From contig CAYNVO010000002.1 in the NCBI GenBank assembly GCA_964400675.1, positions 248,001-312,000 of the forward strand: a stretch of DNA of 64,000 nt. Direction: 5' to 3'. Each line of letters opens with the position of its first letter. The stretch's first letter is position 1. The notes beneath the pieces were generated by a model. The model was given only the letters and a program-made list of their open reading frames with translations, did no database searches and was not told where the DNA came from. This document shows, in pieces, positions 32,191 through 41,754 of this stretch. Position numbers and translations under genes: made by a program. The stretch comes from 9FT-COMBO-48-23 sp964400675 (lineage in GTDB: Bacteria; Chloroflexota; Dehalococcoidia; GIF9; UBA5629).

Positions 32191-33420
32191 ATGGCAAATA
32201 AAAAAGTAGTGCTAGCCTACAGCGGCGGGCTGGATACTTCAGCAGCCATAAAATGGATGGCGGATAAGTATAATATGGATGTTATTGCGCTCACCGCAGA
32301 TATAGGCGGTGTTGGCGAGCTGCAGGCCATTCAGAAAAAGGCGTTGAAAATAGGAGCAGTCAAGGCATTAACTGTTGATGCCAGAGAGCTTTTTGTTGGT
32401 TCCTATGTTTTCCCGGCTCTCAAGGCTAACGCCATCTATGAGGGGCAGTACCCGTTGGCTACGGCGCTCGGTCGTCCGCTGATAGCTAAAATGCTGGTAG
32501 ATACTGCCAGAAAAGAGGGTGCTGTTGCTGTGGCTCATGGCTCCACAGGTAAAGGTAACGACCAGGTTCGTTTCGATGTGAGTGTGTTGGCTCTGGCTCC
32601 GGAACTAAAGATTATAGCACCGGCAAGAGAGTGGGGCATGACACGAGAAGAGACTATTAAGTATGCTGAAAAACATGGTATCCCCATACCTGTTAAGGTT
32701 GCCAGCCCTTATTCCATAGATGAAAATCTCTGGGGCAGGAGCATAGAGTGCGGCGTGCTGGAGGACCCGTGGGTTGAGCCTCCGGAGGAGGTTTTTGCCT
32801 GGACTAAATCACCGGCAGCCTCTCCTGATAAGCCAGGTTACGTGGAAATCGGTTTTGAGGAAGGAATTCCGGTAAGCCTCGATGGCAAAAAAATGAATGG
32901 CGTGGCTCTCATTCAAAAGCTTAATGAATTAGCCGGCAAGCATGGTGTGGGCCGAGTTGACCATGTAGAAAGCAGGCTGGTGGGGATAAAGTCAAGGGAA
33001 ATTTATGAATCACCGGCAGCTACTGTTTTGCTGAAAGCTCACCAGGCCATGGAAGCTATGACTTTGTCTCACCAGCAGCTCCGTTTTAATGAGAAGGTGT
33101 CCAGCGAATATGCCGACATCATATATAACGGTCTGTGGTTTACTGCATTGCGCCGGGATTTAGCTGCTTACGTGGACCGTGCTCAGAAGCATGTCACCGG
33201 TACAGTAAGGGTCAAGCTTTTTAAAGGAAACTGTATTGTGGTGGGCAGGAAGTCTCCTGTCTCATTATATGACTACAGCCTGGCTACTTATGATAAAGGC
33301 GATGTCTTTGACCAGAGCGCCTCGATTGGTTTTATTCACGTATGGGGGCTGCCAGCGAAGGTTCAGGCTAAGGTGCAAGGTGGTGAGGACGGAGAAAAGA
33401 AGTCGAAAAAGAAAACTTGA
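32191..33420 (+). CDS. argG: Argininosuccinate synthase ArgG
   Basis: 409 residues. ATP pyrophosphatase motif AYSGGLDTSAAIKW at the N-terminus, then VAHGSTGKGNDQVRFD and the citrulline/aspartate-binding SPYSIDENLWGRSIE. It joins citrulline and aspartate with ATP. GGAGGT inside the end of argD is its ribosome site; the genes are two bases apart. The lysine-rich tail (GEKKSKKKT) is an ordinary variable end. Confidence 0.97.
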   Translation: MANKKVVLAYSGGLDTSAAIKWMADKYNMDVIALTADIGGVGELQAIQKKALKIGAVKALTVDARELFVGSYVFPALKANAIYEGQYPLATALGRPLIAKMLVDTARKEGAVAVAHGSTGKGNDQVRFDVSVLALAPELKIIAPAREWGMTREETIKYAEKHGIPIPVKVASPYSIDENLWGRSIECGVLEDPWVEPPEEVFAWTKSPAASPDKPGYVEIGFEEGIPVSLDGKKMNGVALIQKLNELAGKHGVGRVDHVESRLVGIKSREIYESPAATVLLKAHQAMEAMTLSHQQLRFNEKVSSEYADIIYNGLWFTALRRDLAAYVDRAQKHVTGTVRVKLFKGNCIVVGRKSPVSLYDYSLATYDKGDVFDQSASIGFIHVWGLPAKVQAKVQGGEDGEKKSKKKT

Positions 33421-33433
33421 GATATTAAAGTAG

Positions 33434-34828
33434 ATGGCTAAAAAAGACGAAGTTAAAGGTCATTTGCGAAGCCGCTTTCAAAAGGGTGTAGATAAGGCAG
33501 TTGAGAAATATGCCGCCTCCATTTCTTTTGATTGGAGGTTATATAAATATGACATTGCCGGGAGCATTGCGCATGCGCAGATGCTAGCCAGGCAGGAGTT
33601 GATAGCAGAAAAAGATGCTGAGCTTATCGTCTCGGGTCTTGCCTCAATTCGAGATGAGATTGAGCAAGGGAAGTTTGAATTCAAGCCTGAGCTTGAGGAC
33701 ATCCACATGGCCATCGAGAGTCGCCTGTTCGAGAAAATAGGTGATGTGGCTGGTAAGTTGCATACTGCTCGTTCCAGAAACGACCAGGTAGCTCTGGATA
33801 TGCGCCTTTTCGTCAAAGAGGTTATTTCAGAAACTGTTAGCAAACTGAAGGATTTTCAGGCGGCGCTGCTGGATATAGCTGAAGCTAATAAAAGCGTCAT
33901 TATGCCCGGATATACCCATCTGCAACAGGCTCAGCCTATCATTTTTGCCCATCATCTCTTGGCTTATTTCGAGATGATGCAGCGGGATGTGACCAGATTT
34001 CAAGATTGCTTGAAGCGTACCGATGTCCTGCCGCTGGGTAGTGGGGCTTTAGCCGGAGTAGCTTATCCCGTTGACCGTAAGTTCATAGCTCAGAAGCTGG
34101 GCTTCAATGAGGTGAGTGCCAACAGCCTCGATGCTGTGTCTGACCGGGATTTTGTCATTGAATATGAAGCTGCTGCTGCTATCACGATGATGCATTTATC
34201 CCGACTGGCGGAGGAGATAGTGCTGTGGTCTTCAGCCGAGTTCGGCTTTGTGGAGCTCGATGAAGCTTACGCTACGAGCAGCAGCATCATGCCTCAGAAG
34301 AAGAACCCGGATGTGGCGGAGTTAGCCAGAGGCAAGACGGGCAGAGTTTATGGTAATCTGCTCAGCTTTTTGACGGTAATGAAAGGACTACCACTGGCTT
34401 ACAATCGCGATATGCAGGAAGATAAAGAGGGACTTTTTGATACTGTGGACACACTTCTCTCAACGCTGAAAGTTTTTACCGGCTTGATAAAAACCCTGAA
34501 AACAAATAGTGCTCGCATGGAACAACCGATGACAGGCAGCTATATACTGGCTACCGACCTGGCTGACTATCTGGTTAAGAAGGGGTTGCCTTTTCGCCAG
34601 GCGCATAGTATTGTAGGCAAGCTGGTGCAATATGCCATAAATGGAAACAAAGGCTTCAAGGAGCTGAGCCTGGATGAATATCGTAGTTACTCACCCCTTT
34701 TCGCCGATGATGTGTACGGTATTACGGTGGAAACTTCAGTTAAGGCTCGCAACTCTGTGGGTGGCACTGCGCCGGCACAGGTGGTAGCTGCCCTGTCACG
34801 GGCTAAAAAGCTTGTCGGGAAAAAGTAA
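33434..34828 (+). CDS. argH: Argininosuccinate lyase ArgH
   Basis: 464 residues, fumarase/aspartase superfamily. Conserved LEDIHMAIESRL, HTARSRNDQVALDMRL, and the SSSIMPQKKNPD loop signature carrying the catalytic serine. It splits argininosuccinate into arginine and fumarate, the last step. The stop codon overlaps the rpe start by one base (TAATG), so the two are coupled. Confidence 0.97.
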   Translation: MAKKDEVKGHLRSRFQKGVDKAVEKYAASISFDWRLYKYDIAGSIAHAQMLARQELIAEKDAELIVSGLASIRDEIEQGKFEFKPELEDIHMAIESRLFEKIGDVAGKLHTARSRNDQVALDMRLFVKEVISETVSKLKDFQAALLDIAEANKSVIMPGYTHLQQAQPIIFAHHLLAYFEMMQRDVTRFQDCLKRTDVLPLGSGALAGVAYPVDRKFIAQKLGFNEVSANSLDAVSDRDFVIEYEAAAAITMMHLSRLAEEIVLWSSAEFGFVELDEAYATSSSIMPQKKNPDVAELARGKTGRVYGNLLSFLTVMKGLPLAYNRDMQEDKEGLFDTVDTLLSTLKVFTGLIKTLKTNSARMEQPMTGSYILATDLADYLVKKGLPFRQAHSIVGKLVQYAINGNKGFKELSLDEYRSYSPLFADDVYGITVETSVKARNSVGGTAPAQVVAALSRAKKLVGKK

Positions 34829-35505
34829 TGAAAAATAGGCGAATTAAGATAGCGCCGTCTATTCTTTCCGCTGATTTCGGTCGTCTTGGTGAACAGGTTG
34901 CTGAAGTAGCTAAAGCCGGAGCTGACTACATTCACGTCGATGTAATGGACGGGCGGTTTGTGCCTAACATAACCATTGGTGCTCCTGTGGTGGCTTCACT
35001 TCGTTCCTGGACTGATCTGCCACTGGACGTGCATTTGATGATTGAGCGACCAGAGGTTCATGTCTCACAGTTTGCTGACGCTGGTGCCGATATTATCACT
35101 GTCCATGTTGAGGCTGCAACGCATCTGCATCGCTTAGTTGAGGCAATAAAAGGTCTGGGGATTAAAGCTGGAGTATCGTTGAATCCAGCCACTCCTCTAA
35201 ACTTATTGGATGAAGTTCTTCCTTTGCTCGACCTGGTACTGGTTATGACTGTTAATCCTGGCTTCGGCGGTCAGGCTTTCATCGGCAGTATGATGGATAA
35301 AATAACTCGACTGCGGAAGATACTGGATGATAGACAGTCCAAAGCGGAGCTAGAGGTCGATGGTGGTATCACTGCAGGTATAGCTCCAAAGGTAGTTGAG
35401 GCGGGAGCCGATGTTCTGGTTGCCGGAGCTGCTATTTTTGGCTCTAATCAAGGCGCTGGGAAGGCGTTGCAGGAGATGAGGAAAGCACTTGGTTTATCGG
35501 GCTAG
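34828..35505 (+). CDS. rpe: Ribulose-phosphate 3-epimerase
   Basis: 225 residues of TIM-barrel type: APSILSADFGRLGEQ, HVDVMDGRFVPNIT (metal-binding H and D), DVHLMIERPE, TVNPGFGGQAFI, and LEVDGGITAGI. It interconverts ribulose 5-phosphate and xylulose 5-phosphate in the pentose phosphate pathway. It overlaps argH by one base and its 3' end overlaps the convergent rpmB by 12 bases. Confidence 0.97.
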   Translation: MKNRRIKIAPSILSADFGRLGEQVAEVAKAGADYIHVDVMDGRFVPNITIGAPVVASLRSWTDLPLDVHLMIERPEVHVSQFADAGADIITVHVEAATHLHRLVEAIKGLGIKAGVSLNPATPLNLLDEVLPLLDLVLVMTVNPGFGGQAFIGSMMDKITRLRKILDDRQSKAELEVDGGITAGIAPKVVEAGADVLVAGAAIFGSNQGAGKALQEMRKALGLSG

Positions 35506-35682
35506 CTTATGTTGACTGCGCAGGCAGCGGGTACACAGATTAACTTGCTTAGATTTCCCGTCAATCACAATAGTGGCTGGCTGGATATTGGGCAGCCAGC
35601 GCCGTCTGGTATGCTGCTTCGAATGGCTTATCCTATGGCCGAAGTGTGCCGTTTTGCCACAGATATCGCATTTTGTAGCCAA
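35494..35682 (-). CDS. rpmB: 50S ribosomal protein L28, zinc-binding form
   Basis: 62 residues from TTG 35682, with AAGGAG eight bases upstream. Four cysteines in two CxxC pairs (C5/C8 and C50/C53) show the zinc-binding C+ version. The body RISHSKQHTRRRWLPNIQ is the conserved rRNA-binding L28 core. It is transcribed opposite to all neighbours, and its 3' end overlaps rpe. Confidence 0.95.
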   Translation of the reverse strand: MATKCDICGKTAHFGHRISHSKQHTRRRWLPNIQPATIVIDGKSKQVNLCTRCLRSQHKLAR

Positions 35683-35719
35683 ATTGTTAGCTCCTTTTCC
35701 ACATATGAGACCATATAAC

Positions 35720-35738
35720 TGTCAAGTCGGTCTTGACA
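35720..35738. promoter_or_regulatory. Inverted repeat TGTCAAG-N5-CTTGACA before rpmB
   Basis: A perfect 7-bp inverted repeat with a 5-base gap, between the likely rpmB -10 box (TATAAT on the minus strand at 35755-35750) and the TTG start, and about 50 bases upstream of the DAK2 gene. It may be an operator or an mRNA stem for ribosomal autoregulation. Confidence 0.5.
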
Positions 35739-35787
35739 ACAGGAGTAGAATTATACCACAATTCCCAGATTATACAAAGGAGAAGAA

Positions 35788-37425
35788 ATGAAGCAAGTTC
35801 GTTCCTGTGATGGCCAGGAGTTTAGGGATATGTTTGCCGCTGGCAGTATCTGGCTGGAGAAAAGCGTTCCGGACATTAACGCCATAAACGTTTTCCCTGT
35901 GCCTGATGGTGATACCGGGACGAACATGTTTCTTACCATGCGCTCTGTCATGGAAGAAGCTGACCGAATTTCAGATGGCAGTGTCTCTGCTGTGTCTAAG
36001 GCGATGGCCCAGGGTGCTTTGATGGGCGCCAGGGGAAATTCAGGTGTCATACTGTCTCAGTTCTTCCGTGGCTTGGCGAAGGGACTTGATGATAAAGATT
36101 CCATTACCGGGAGCGATTTGGCAGTGGCGCTGAACGAAGCATGTCGTGCCGCCTATAAGGGGCTATCACAGCCTGTAGAAGGAACTATGTTGACAGTGAT
36201 TAAGGATGCAGCTAAGGCTGCTCAGGAGGCTGCCCGGACCGTTCCAGATAATTTGACCAGGGTGGCAGAGGCTGCTGTTGGCGAAGCCAGAGATTCGGTA
36301 GCCAGGACTCCCCTTTTGTTAGATGTTCTGCTTGAGGCTGGTGTAGTGGATGCAGGAGGTCAAGGCATATATGTACTACTGGAAGGAGTACTTCGTTATT
36401 TAGAGGGAAAAGTTGAGGAAATGCGATATCGACGTCCCCAGATGGTTGCTGCTGAGTTACCTGTAGGCACTACGGCGACTCCGCATGTGACTGAATCAGA
36501 AGAGCCCTACGGGTATTGTACTAACTTCTTGCTTGAAGGAAATAAACTGAATCCCGATAAAATCAGGAAGAATCTGGAAGGCAAAGGTCAGTCAGTTGTC
36601 GTCGTTGGCGATGAGGGCACTATCAGGGTTCATATTCATACCTATGACCCTGGCGGTATTATAAGATTTGCTACTTCTTTAGGCACCTTGCATCAGCTAC
36701 AGATCCAGAACATGGATGACCAGCATGTTGGCTTTGTTGAGATGCAGAAAGAAAGGTTGCCAAGCTCGGATATTGGCGTGGTGGCAGTTGCCGCTGGAAT
36801 CGGGATGAAAGAGGTCTTTCGTAGTTTGGGAGCTGCGGCAATAGTTACAGGTGGGCAGACAATGAACCCGAGCGTTCAAGAGATACTTCAGGCAGTTGAG
36901 GCAGTGCCATCGCAGAAGATAGTTCTGTTACCCAATAATAAGAATATCATTCTGGCTGCCTCTCAGGTCCAGTCGCTCACATCCAAAGAGATAGCTGTGA
37001 TTCCAGCAAGGACTGTGCCCCAGGGAATAGCTGCTCTCATAGCTTTCAATTACGAGGGAAGCATGGAAGAGAATGTCCAGGTTATGGAAGATGCTGTGGC
37101 CACGGTGAAAACTGTAGAGATTACAGAGGCAGCACGTAGCACGAAGTTACAAGGATTAAAAATAAGGAAAGGGCAGGTTATTGCCATATTAGATGATGAA
37201 AAATTGCTTGCTGCCGATGATAACATTGAAAAGGTTCTCTTTGAAGCTCTTGACAAGATAGATATTGATTCGGCAGAGGTAGTGACCGTATATTATGGTG
37301 CTGATATCGAATCAACTCAGGCGGAGCAGGTGGTTCAAAAAATCCGCGACAGGTATAACGACAAACAGGTAGAGATGGTGTCTGGCGGGCAACCGCATTA
37401 CCACTACATAGTGTCTCTGGAATGA
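35788..37425 (+). CDS. DAK2-domain protein, fatty acid kinase subunit FakA-like
   Basis: 545 residues from ATG 35788 (AAAGGAGAAG upstream). The N-terminal DAK2/DhaL nucleotide-binding domain has INVFPVPDGDTGTNMFLTM with the metal-binding aspartates, and GARGNSGVILSQFFRG. The middle and C-terminal FakA-type domains include EPYGYCTNFLLEG, VVVGDEGTIRVHIHTYDPG and ADIESTQAE. FakA phosphorylates a fatty acid presented by a FakB (DegV) protein, feeding it into phospholipids. A DegV/FakB-like gene occurs at 47677, so both halves of the system are present, though not adjacent. Confidence 0.9.
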   Translation: MKQVRSCDGQEFRDMFAAGSIWLEKSVPDINAINVFPVPDGDTGTNMFLTMRSVMEEADRISDGSVSAVSKAMAQGALMGARGNSGVILSQFFRGLAKGLDDKDSITGSDLAVALNEACRAAYKGLSQPVEGTMLTVIKDAAKAAQEAARTVPDNLTRVAEAAVGEARDSVARTPLLLDVLLEAGVVDAGGQGIYVLLEGVLRYLEGKVEEMRYRRPQMVAAELPVGTTATPHVTESEEPYGYCTNFLLEGNKLNPDKIRKNLEGKGQSVVVVGDEGTIRVHIHTYDPGGIIRFATSLGTLHQLQIQNMDDQHVGFVEMQKERLPSSDIGVVAVAAGIGMKEVFRSLGAAAIVTGGQTMNPSVQEILQAVEAVPSQKIVLLPNNKNIILAASQVQSLTSKEIAVIPARTVPQGIAALIAFNYEGSMEENVQVMEDAVATVKTVEITEAARSTKLQGLKIRKGQVIAILDDEKLLAADDNIEKVLFEALDKIDIDSAEVVTVYYGADIESTQAEQVVQKIRDRYNDKQVEMVSGGQPHYHYIVSLE

Positions 37426-37469
37426 TAGCCTCTTGAGACATTTGGATTTAGCCAAAAAGGTTAAAATCG

Positions 37470-39944
37470 GTGACAACCTCTTCGCTCATAGATATTGAGC
37501 CGCTGCGAACTATTCTCCAAATGGAATGTCAGAGAAACTATTCTGATACCACGGTGTTAGGCGGGCTCGATAAATACCTCCATAAATGGGCGAGACAAAC
37601 CAGAGACAGAATAAACTCTCCTGAAATTCTGGCTCGCTTCATCGAACTTCATACGGCAGATTCCAGTTATGCTGAATGGAGTGTTGATAAGCGTAAGGCA
37701 TGGATAAAAGATGTCCTTGATTGGCTGGCTCAAGCGAATGCGACGGCAGGAGCAGCGCCGGCGAAGAGGAGCAAAGCTCGCTCTAAGGTAGCCAGCCGAC
37801 CATCTGCAGTTCCCACAGTTCGCTCTTCGACTGGCGATAAGGATTTAGACTCGCCGGTGACCGTTGCTAAAGGCGTCGCTGCCAGTTCGGCTAGCAAACT
37901 GGCTAAGCTGGGGGTGCAGACAATTCGGGACTTGCTTTATTTCTTCCCCAGACGTCATCTAGATTATAGCCAGAGAAAACCTATTGCTGAACTTGCAGTT
38001 GGCGAAGAACAGACTATTCTGGCTACGGTTTGGGAAGCTCGCATAGCCAGGCTGGGCTACCAAAAGGGGACTGAAGTCATTGTTGGCGATGAGACAGGTA
38101 ATATGAGGGCAGTCTGGTTTAATCAGCCTTTCCTGGCTAAGAATTTCCGTACTAATGCTCAAGTAATGCTCAGCGGCAGGGTATCTGAATTTAAGGGTAA
38201 TAAGGTATTTGAATCACCGGAGTGGGAGCTTGTTGAGGATAAGGAGTTGATTCATACCGGTCGCCTGGTTCCTGTTTATCCCTTAACAAGGGGTCTATAT
38301 TCCCGGCAAGTGAGGAATCTGGTAAAAAAGGTACTTGACGCTTGGGTATGGCAGGTGATGGATTTTTTGCCACAAGAGATTAAAAGCAACCGTCGTTTCT
38401 TAGATTTACCCCAGGCTATTATGCAGGCTCACTATCCGGATAGCCCTTTAGCCAAGGACGAAGCCAGGAAGCGTCTGGCTTTTGATGAGCTTTTCCTTCT
38501 CCAATTAGGTGTGCTTGGCAAGAAGCGAGACTGGCAGGAAAGTCAGCCAGGCAATGCCTTCACTTTTAATAAAGAGAATCTCAGTAGATTTCTGAATTCA
38601 CTGCCTTTTAATTTAACCCCGGCACAGCAGCGAGTCCTGCAGGAGATTCTTGCTGACTTGCAGAAGTCCAAGCCTATGTCGCGTCTTCTTCAGGGTGAGG
38701 TAGGCAGCGGCAAAACTGTAGTGGCTACGGCAGCTTTGCTGGTAGGTGCTGACAATAGTTATCAGGGAGCGTTCATGGCGCCAACCGAGATATTAGCCGA
38801 GCAACACTTCAAGACTATCCGCCAGCTTTTATCTAAGATAAGCACTGAAAAGGATGAGCAGGACAATGTTTGTAGCTACCATGGGCTCTTTTCTCATCCT
38901 GTTAGCTTTGCCCTGTTAACTGGAAGCATGAGCGAGAAGGAGAAAGCAACGTTACACCAGCGGATTCAAGAAGGCCAGGTAGATATCGTTATCGGCACGC
39001 ATGCTTTGATTCAGAAGGCGGTAGAGTTTTCTAATCTCGGGTTGGTGGTTGTTGATGAGCAACATCGATTCGGTGTTTTGCAACGTTTAGCATTGCGCCA
39101 GAAGGGATTTAATCCCCATATATTAGTGATGACGGCTACACCTATTCCACGTACTCTGGCGTTGACTCTCTATGGTGACTTAGACCTTTCGGTTATAGAT
39201 GAATTGCCGCCCGGGCGGCAAGAGATAAAAACGAAGTGGCTTAAACCTGAGCAGAGAGGCAGGGCTTACGACTTTCTCCGCCGGCAAATGGCTGATGGTC
39301 AGCAAGCCTTTATAATCTGTCCCTTAATTGAGGAATCGGAGACTATCGAAGCCAAAGCAGCAGTTGCTGAATATGAACGGTTGTCAAAGGAAATCTTTCC
39401 TTATTTAAGGCTCGGCTTGCTCCATGGCCGGATGTCAGCCAGTGACAAAGAGAAGGTGATGCAAAGTTTCCGTGATGGCAGACTTGATATTCTGGTATCT
39501 ACGCCTGTGGTAGAAGTCGGTATTGATGTACCTAGCGCCACCGTTATGCTGGTGGAGGCAGCCGACCGTTTTGGCCTTTCGCAGTTGCATCAGTTCCGTG
39601 GTCGTGTGGGGCGAGGCGAAAAACAAAGTTACTGTTTGCTTCTGGCTGAGAAACCTTCGCCTGAGGGTAGCGAAAGATTGAAAGCTATAGAAGAGATTCA
39701 GAATGGTTTTGTTTTGGCCGAGAAGGACTTAGAGTTACGGGGACCGGGCGAATTCTTCGGTACCCGCCAGAGCGGTTTGCCCGACATCCGCATGGCACGG
39801 TTGTCTGATACGCCACTTCTGGAATTAGCTCGAAATGAGGCAGTGGCTCTTTTTCAAAGAGATTCTGAGCTCAAGATGCCTGAGCACAGGCTACTGGCTA
39901 AGGAAGTAGCCAGAGTCTGGCAAACTGGCGGCGAATTAAGCTGA
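37470..39944 (+). CDS. recG: ATP-dependent DNA helicase RecG
   Basis: 824 residues from GTG 37470. The helicase core has Walker A GEVGSGKTVVATAAL, MAPTEILAEQHF, the DEQHRFG box, TATPIPRTLAL and the C-terminal RGRVGRGEKQSYC. The wedge (OB) domain lies at about 170-260. It remodels stalled forks and Holliday junctions. It is about 130 residues longer than the E. coli protein because of an N-terminal domain (residues about 8-90, helical, WARQTRDRI), as in other Chloroflexota-type RecG (from memory), followed by an alanine/arginine/serine-rich linker. Confidence 0.95.
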   Translation: MTTSSLIDIEPLRTILQMECQRNYSDTTVLGGLDKYLHKWARQTRDRINSPEILARFIELHTADSSYAEWSVDKRKAWIKDVLDWLAQANATAGAAPAKRSKARSKVASRPSAVPTVRSSTGDKDLDSPVTVAKGVAASSASKLAKLGVQTIRDLLYFFPRRHLDYSQRKPIAELAVGEEQTILATVWEARIARLGYQKGTEVIVGDETGNMRAVWFNQPFLAKNFRTNAQVMLSGRVSEFKGNKVFESPEWELVEDKELIHTGRLVPVYPLTRGLYSRQVRNLVKKVLDAWVWQVMDFLPQEIKSNRRFLDLPQAIMQAHYPDSPLAKDEARKRLAFDELFLLQLGVLGKKRDWQESQPGNAFTFNKENLSRFLNSLPFNLTPAQQRVLQEILADLQKSKPMSRLLQGEVGSGKTVVATAALLVGADNSYQGAFMAPTEILAEQHFKTIRQLLSKISTEKDEQDNVCSYHGLFSHPVSFALLTGSMSEKEKATLHQRIQEGQVDIVIGTHALIQKAVEFSNLGLVVVDEQHRFGVLQRLALRQKGFNPHILVMTATPIPRTLALTLYGDLDLSVIDELPPGRQEIKTKWLKPEQRGRAYDFLRRQMADGQQAFIICPLIEESETIEAKAAVAEYERLSKEIFPYLRLGLLHGRMSASDKEKVMQSFRDGRLDILVSTPVVEVGIDVPSATVMLVEAADRFGLSQLHQFRGRVGRGEKQSYCLLLAEKPSPEGSERLKAIEEIQNGFVLAEKDLELRGPGEFFGTRQSGLPDIRMARLSDTPLLELARNEAVALFQRDSELKMPEHRLLAKEVARVWQTGGELS

Positions 39945-40011
39945 TTTGAAAGTTAATGGCATTAGCTCTAATATATAAGGGTTATCAGCAATCTTGTTTT
40001 GCCATTCGGAG

Positions 40012-40068
40012 TCTTTCGCTTGTCGTTCTGAGTTTTTCACTTGTCATTCTGAGCGGAGCGAAGAATCT
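40012..40068. repeat. Dispersed element with TCGTTCTGAG/TCATTCTGAGC...GAAGAATCT
   Basis: Between recG and argS. Two partial heads (CTTGTCGTTCTGAG and CTTGTCATTCTGAG) are followed by CGGAGCGAAGAATCTA. Same family as the copies at 25730, 41765 and 61125. Confidence 0.65.
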
Positions 40069-40092
40069 AATTATCTATAGTCATCGAGATTA

Positions 40093-41754
40093 ATGGTCAT
40101 CAAACATAAACTGGCTAAGGCTCTAGAGCAAGCTGTAGTGCATGCTCAGCGGGAAGGGATGCTGGCTGCTGCGGCTTTGCCTGAGATTATATTGGAACGT
40201 CCGCAGAATCCAGAGCACGGTGATTATGCCTCCAGTCTTCCGCTGAAGCTGGCCAGGACAAACGAAATGGCTCCTTTGAAAATCGCTGAGAAAATTATTG
40301 AGTTTATGCCTCCTTTGACGGAGGTCTCCAGAACAGTCGTTGCCGCCCCGGGCTTCATCAATTTTGAACTCAGCTCCGATTGGCTGGCACAGCAAGTGGC
40401 AGCCATACTGGATGCCGGCGATTCTTATGGAAATATTACCATCGGTGGTAAGAAACCTGTTCAGATTGAGTTTGTCAGCGTTAATCCCACCGGGCCTCTT
40501 CATGTCGGGCACGGTCGCGGTGCTGTTCTGGGGAGCACCCTGGCGAATGTGCTCAATGCCACCGGCTACGCTGTGGAAAAGGAATATTATATTAATGATG
40601 CCGGCAGCCAGCTGGATGCCTTCAATCGTTCTCTCTATGCGCGTTATCAACAAAGTATCGGTATTGATGCCGAGATGCCGAGCGATGGCTACATGGGCAA
40701 CTATATGGTTGACCTGGCTAATGAAATTGTTGATAAAGAGGGCAAACGCTTTTCGACCATGCCTGTAGAAGCAGCCACTAAAGAGCTGGGGGCAATTGGA
40801 GTTAACACGATAATGAGCATGATCAGACAGGACCTCGAGTTGCTGGGGGTGGAGTTCGATGTCTGGTTCAGTGAGCAGAGCCTGTATAAAAAAGGCCAGT
40901 ATAAGAAGGCTATGAAGTTGCTGAGTGACGGTGGTTATGTGGCGGAAAAGGAAAATGCCACCTGGTTTACATCATCTGCGCTGGGTGAAGACAAAGATAA
41001 TGTGTTGATACGGAGCGATGGCTCACCTACGTATTTTGCCTCTGATATCGCCTATCATTTCAACAAATTCCTGGAGCGTAAGTTTGATACTGTAATTAAT
41101 ATCTGGGGAGCAGACCACCAGGGGCATGTTTCCCGAATGTTTGTTGTGGTCAATGCTCTGGGGATAAATCCGGAGCGACTCAAGATCATAATCTGCCAGA
41201 TGGTTACGTTACGCCGTGGCAAGGAGGTAGTCAGGGTCTCCAAGCGTAGCGGCGATATTATCACCTTGAGGGAGGTAATGGACGAGGTCGGTTCGGATGC
41301 CTGTCGTTTTGTCTTTCTATCTCGTTCAGCCGACGCTCAAATGGACTTCGATTTGGAGCTAGCCAGGAAACAATCGGCTGACAATCCGGTCTATTATGTT
41401 CAATATGCTCATGCTCGTATTGCCAGCATACTTCGGTTGGCTACAGAAAAGGGAATTGATTATAGCCGGGGCGATGTCTCTTTGCTCACCACTGAGCCGG
41501 AGTTGACCTTGATACGGCGAATGATGCTGTTGCCGGAGATGCTGGAATTAATTTCGGATACTCTGGAGCCGCACCATTTGCCTTATTATGCTCAGGATTT
41601 AGCCACCGTCTTCCATAGTTTTTACAAGCAATGTCGGGTTGTTTCCAAAAATCAGGAGCTGACCCGGGCTCGGCTTAAGCTGGTTAAGGCAGCCCAGATC
41701 GTTCTAGCCAGAACGCTTCACCTGATGGGAATGACGGCACCTGAAAGCATGTAG
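40093..41754 (+). CDS. argS: Arginyl-tRNA synthetase
   Basis: 553 residues, class I synthetase. The HIGH motif is HVGHG in NPTGPLHVGHGRG, and the KMSKS loop is degenerate (VRVSKRSGD), as usual for ArgRS. The N-terminal additional domain recognising the tRNA D-loop (about 1-105) and the C-terminal DALR anticodon domain (YVQYAHARIASILR onward) are complete. Charges tRNA-Arg; the location near the arginine operon is probably incidental. No strong ribosome site is seen before the ATG. Confidence 0.97.
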   Translation: MVIKHKLAKALEQAVVHAQREGMLAAAALPEIILERPQNPEHGDYASSLPLKLARTNEMAPLKIAEKIIEFMPPLTEVSRTVVAAPGFINFELSSDWLAQQVAAILDAGDSYGNITIGGKKPVQIEFVSVNPTGPLHVGHGRGAVLGSTLANVLNATGYAVEKEYYINDAGSQLDAFNRSLYARYQQSIGIDAEMPSDGYMGNYMVDLANEIVDKEGKRFSTMPVEAATKELGAIGVNTIMSMIRQDLELLGVEFDVWFSEQSLYKKGQYKKAMKLLSDGGYVAEKENATWFTSSALGEDKDNVLIRSDGSPTYFASDIAYHFNKFLERKFDTVINIWGADHQGHVSRMFVVVNALGINPERLKIIICQMVTLRRGKEVVRVSKRSGDIITLREVMDEVGSDACRFVFLSRSADAQMDFDLELARKQSADNPVYYVQYAHARIASILRLATEKGIDYSRGDVSLLTTEPELTLIRRMMLLPEMLELISDTLEPHHLPYYAQDLATVFHSFYKQCRVVSKNQELTRARLKLVKAAQIVLARTLHLMGMTAPESM

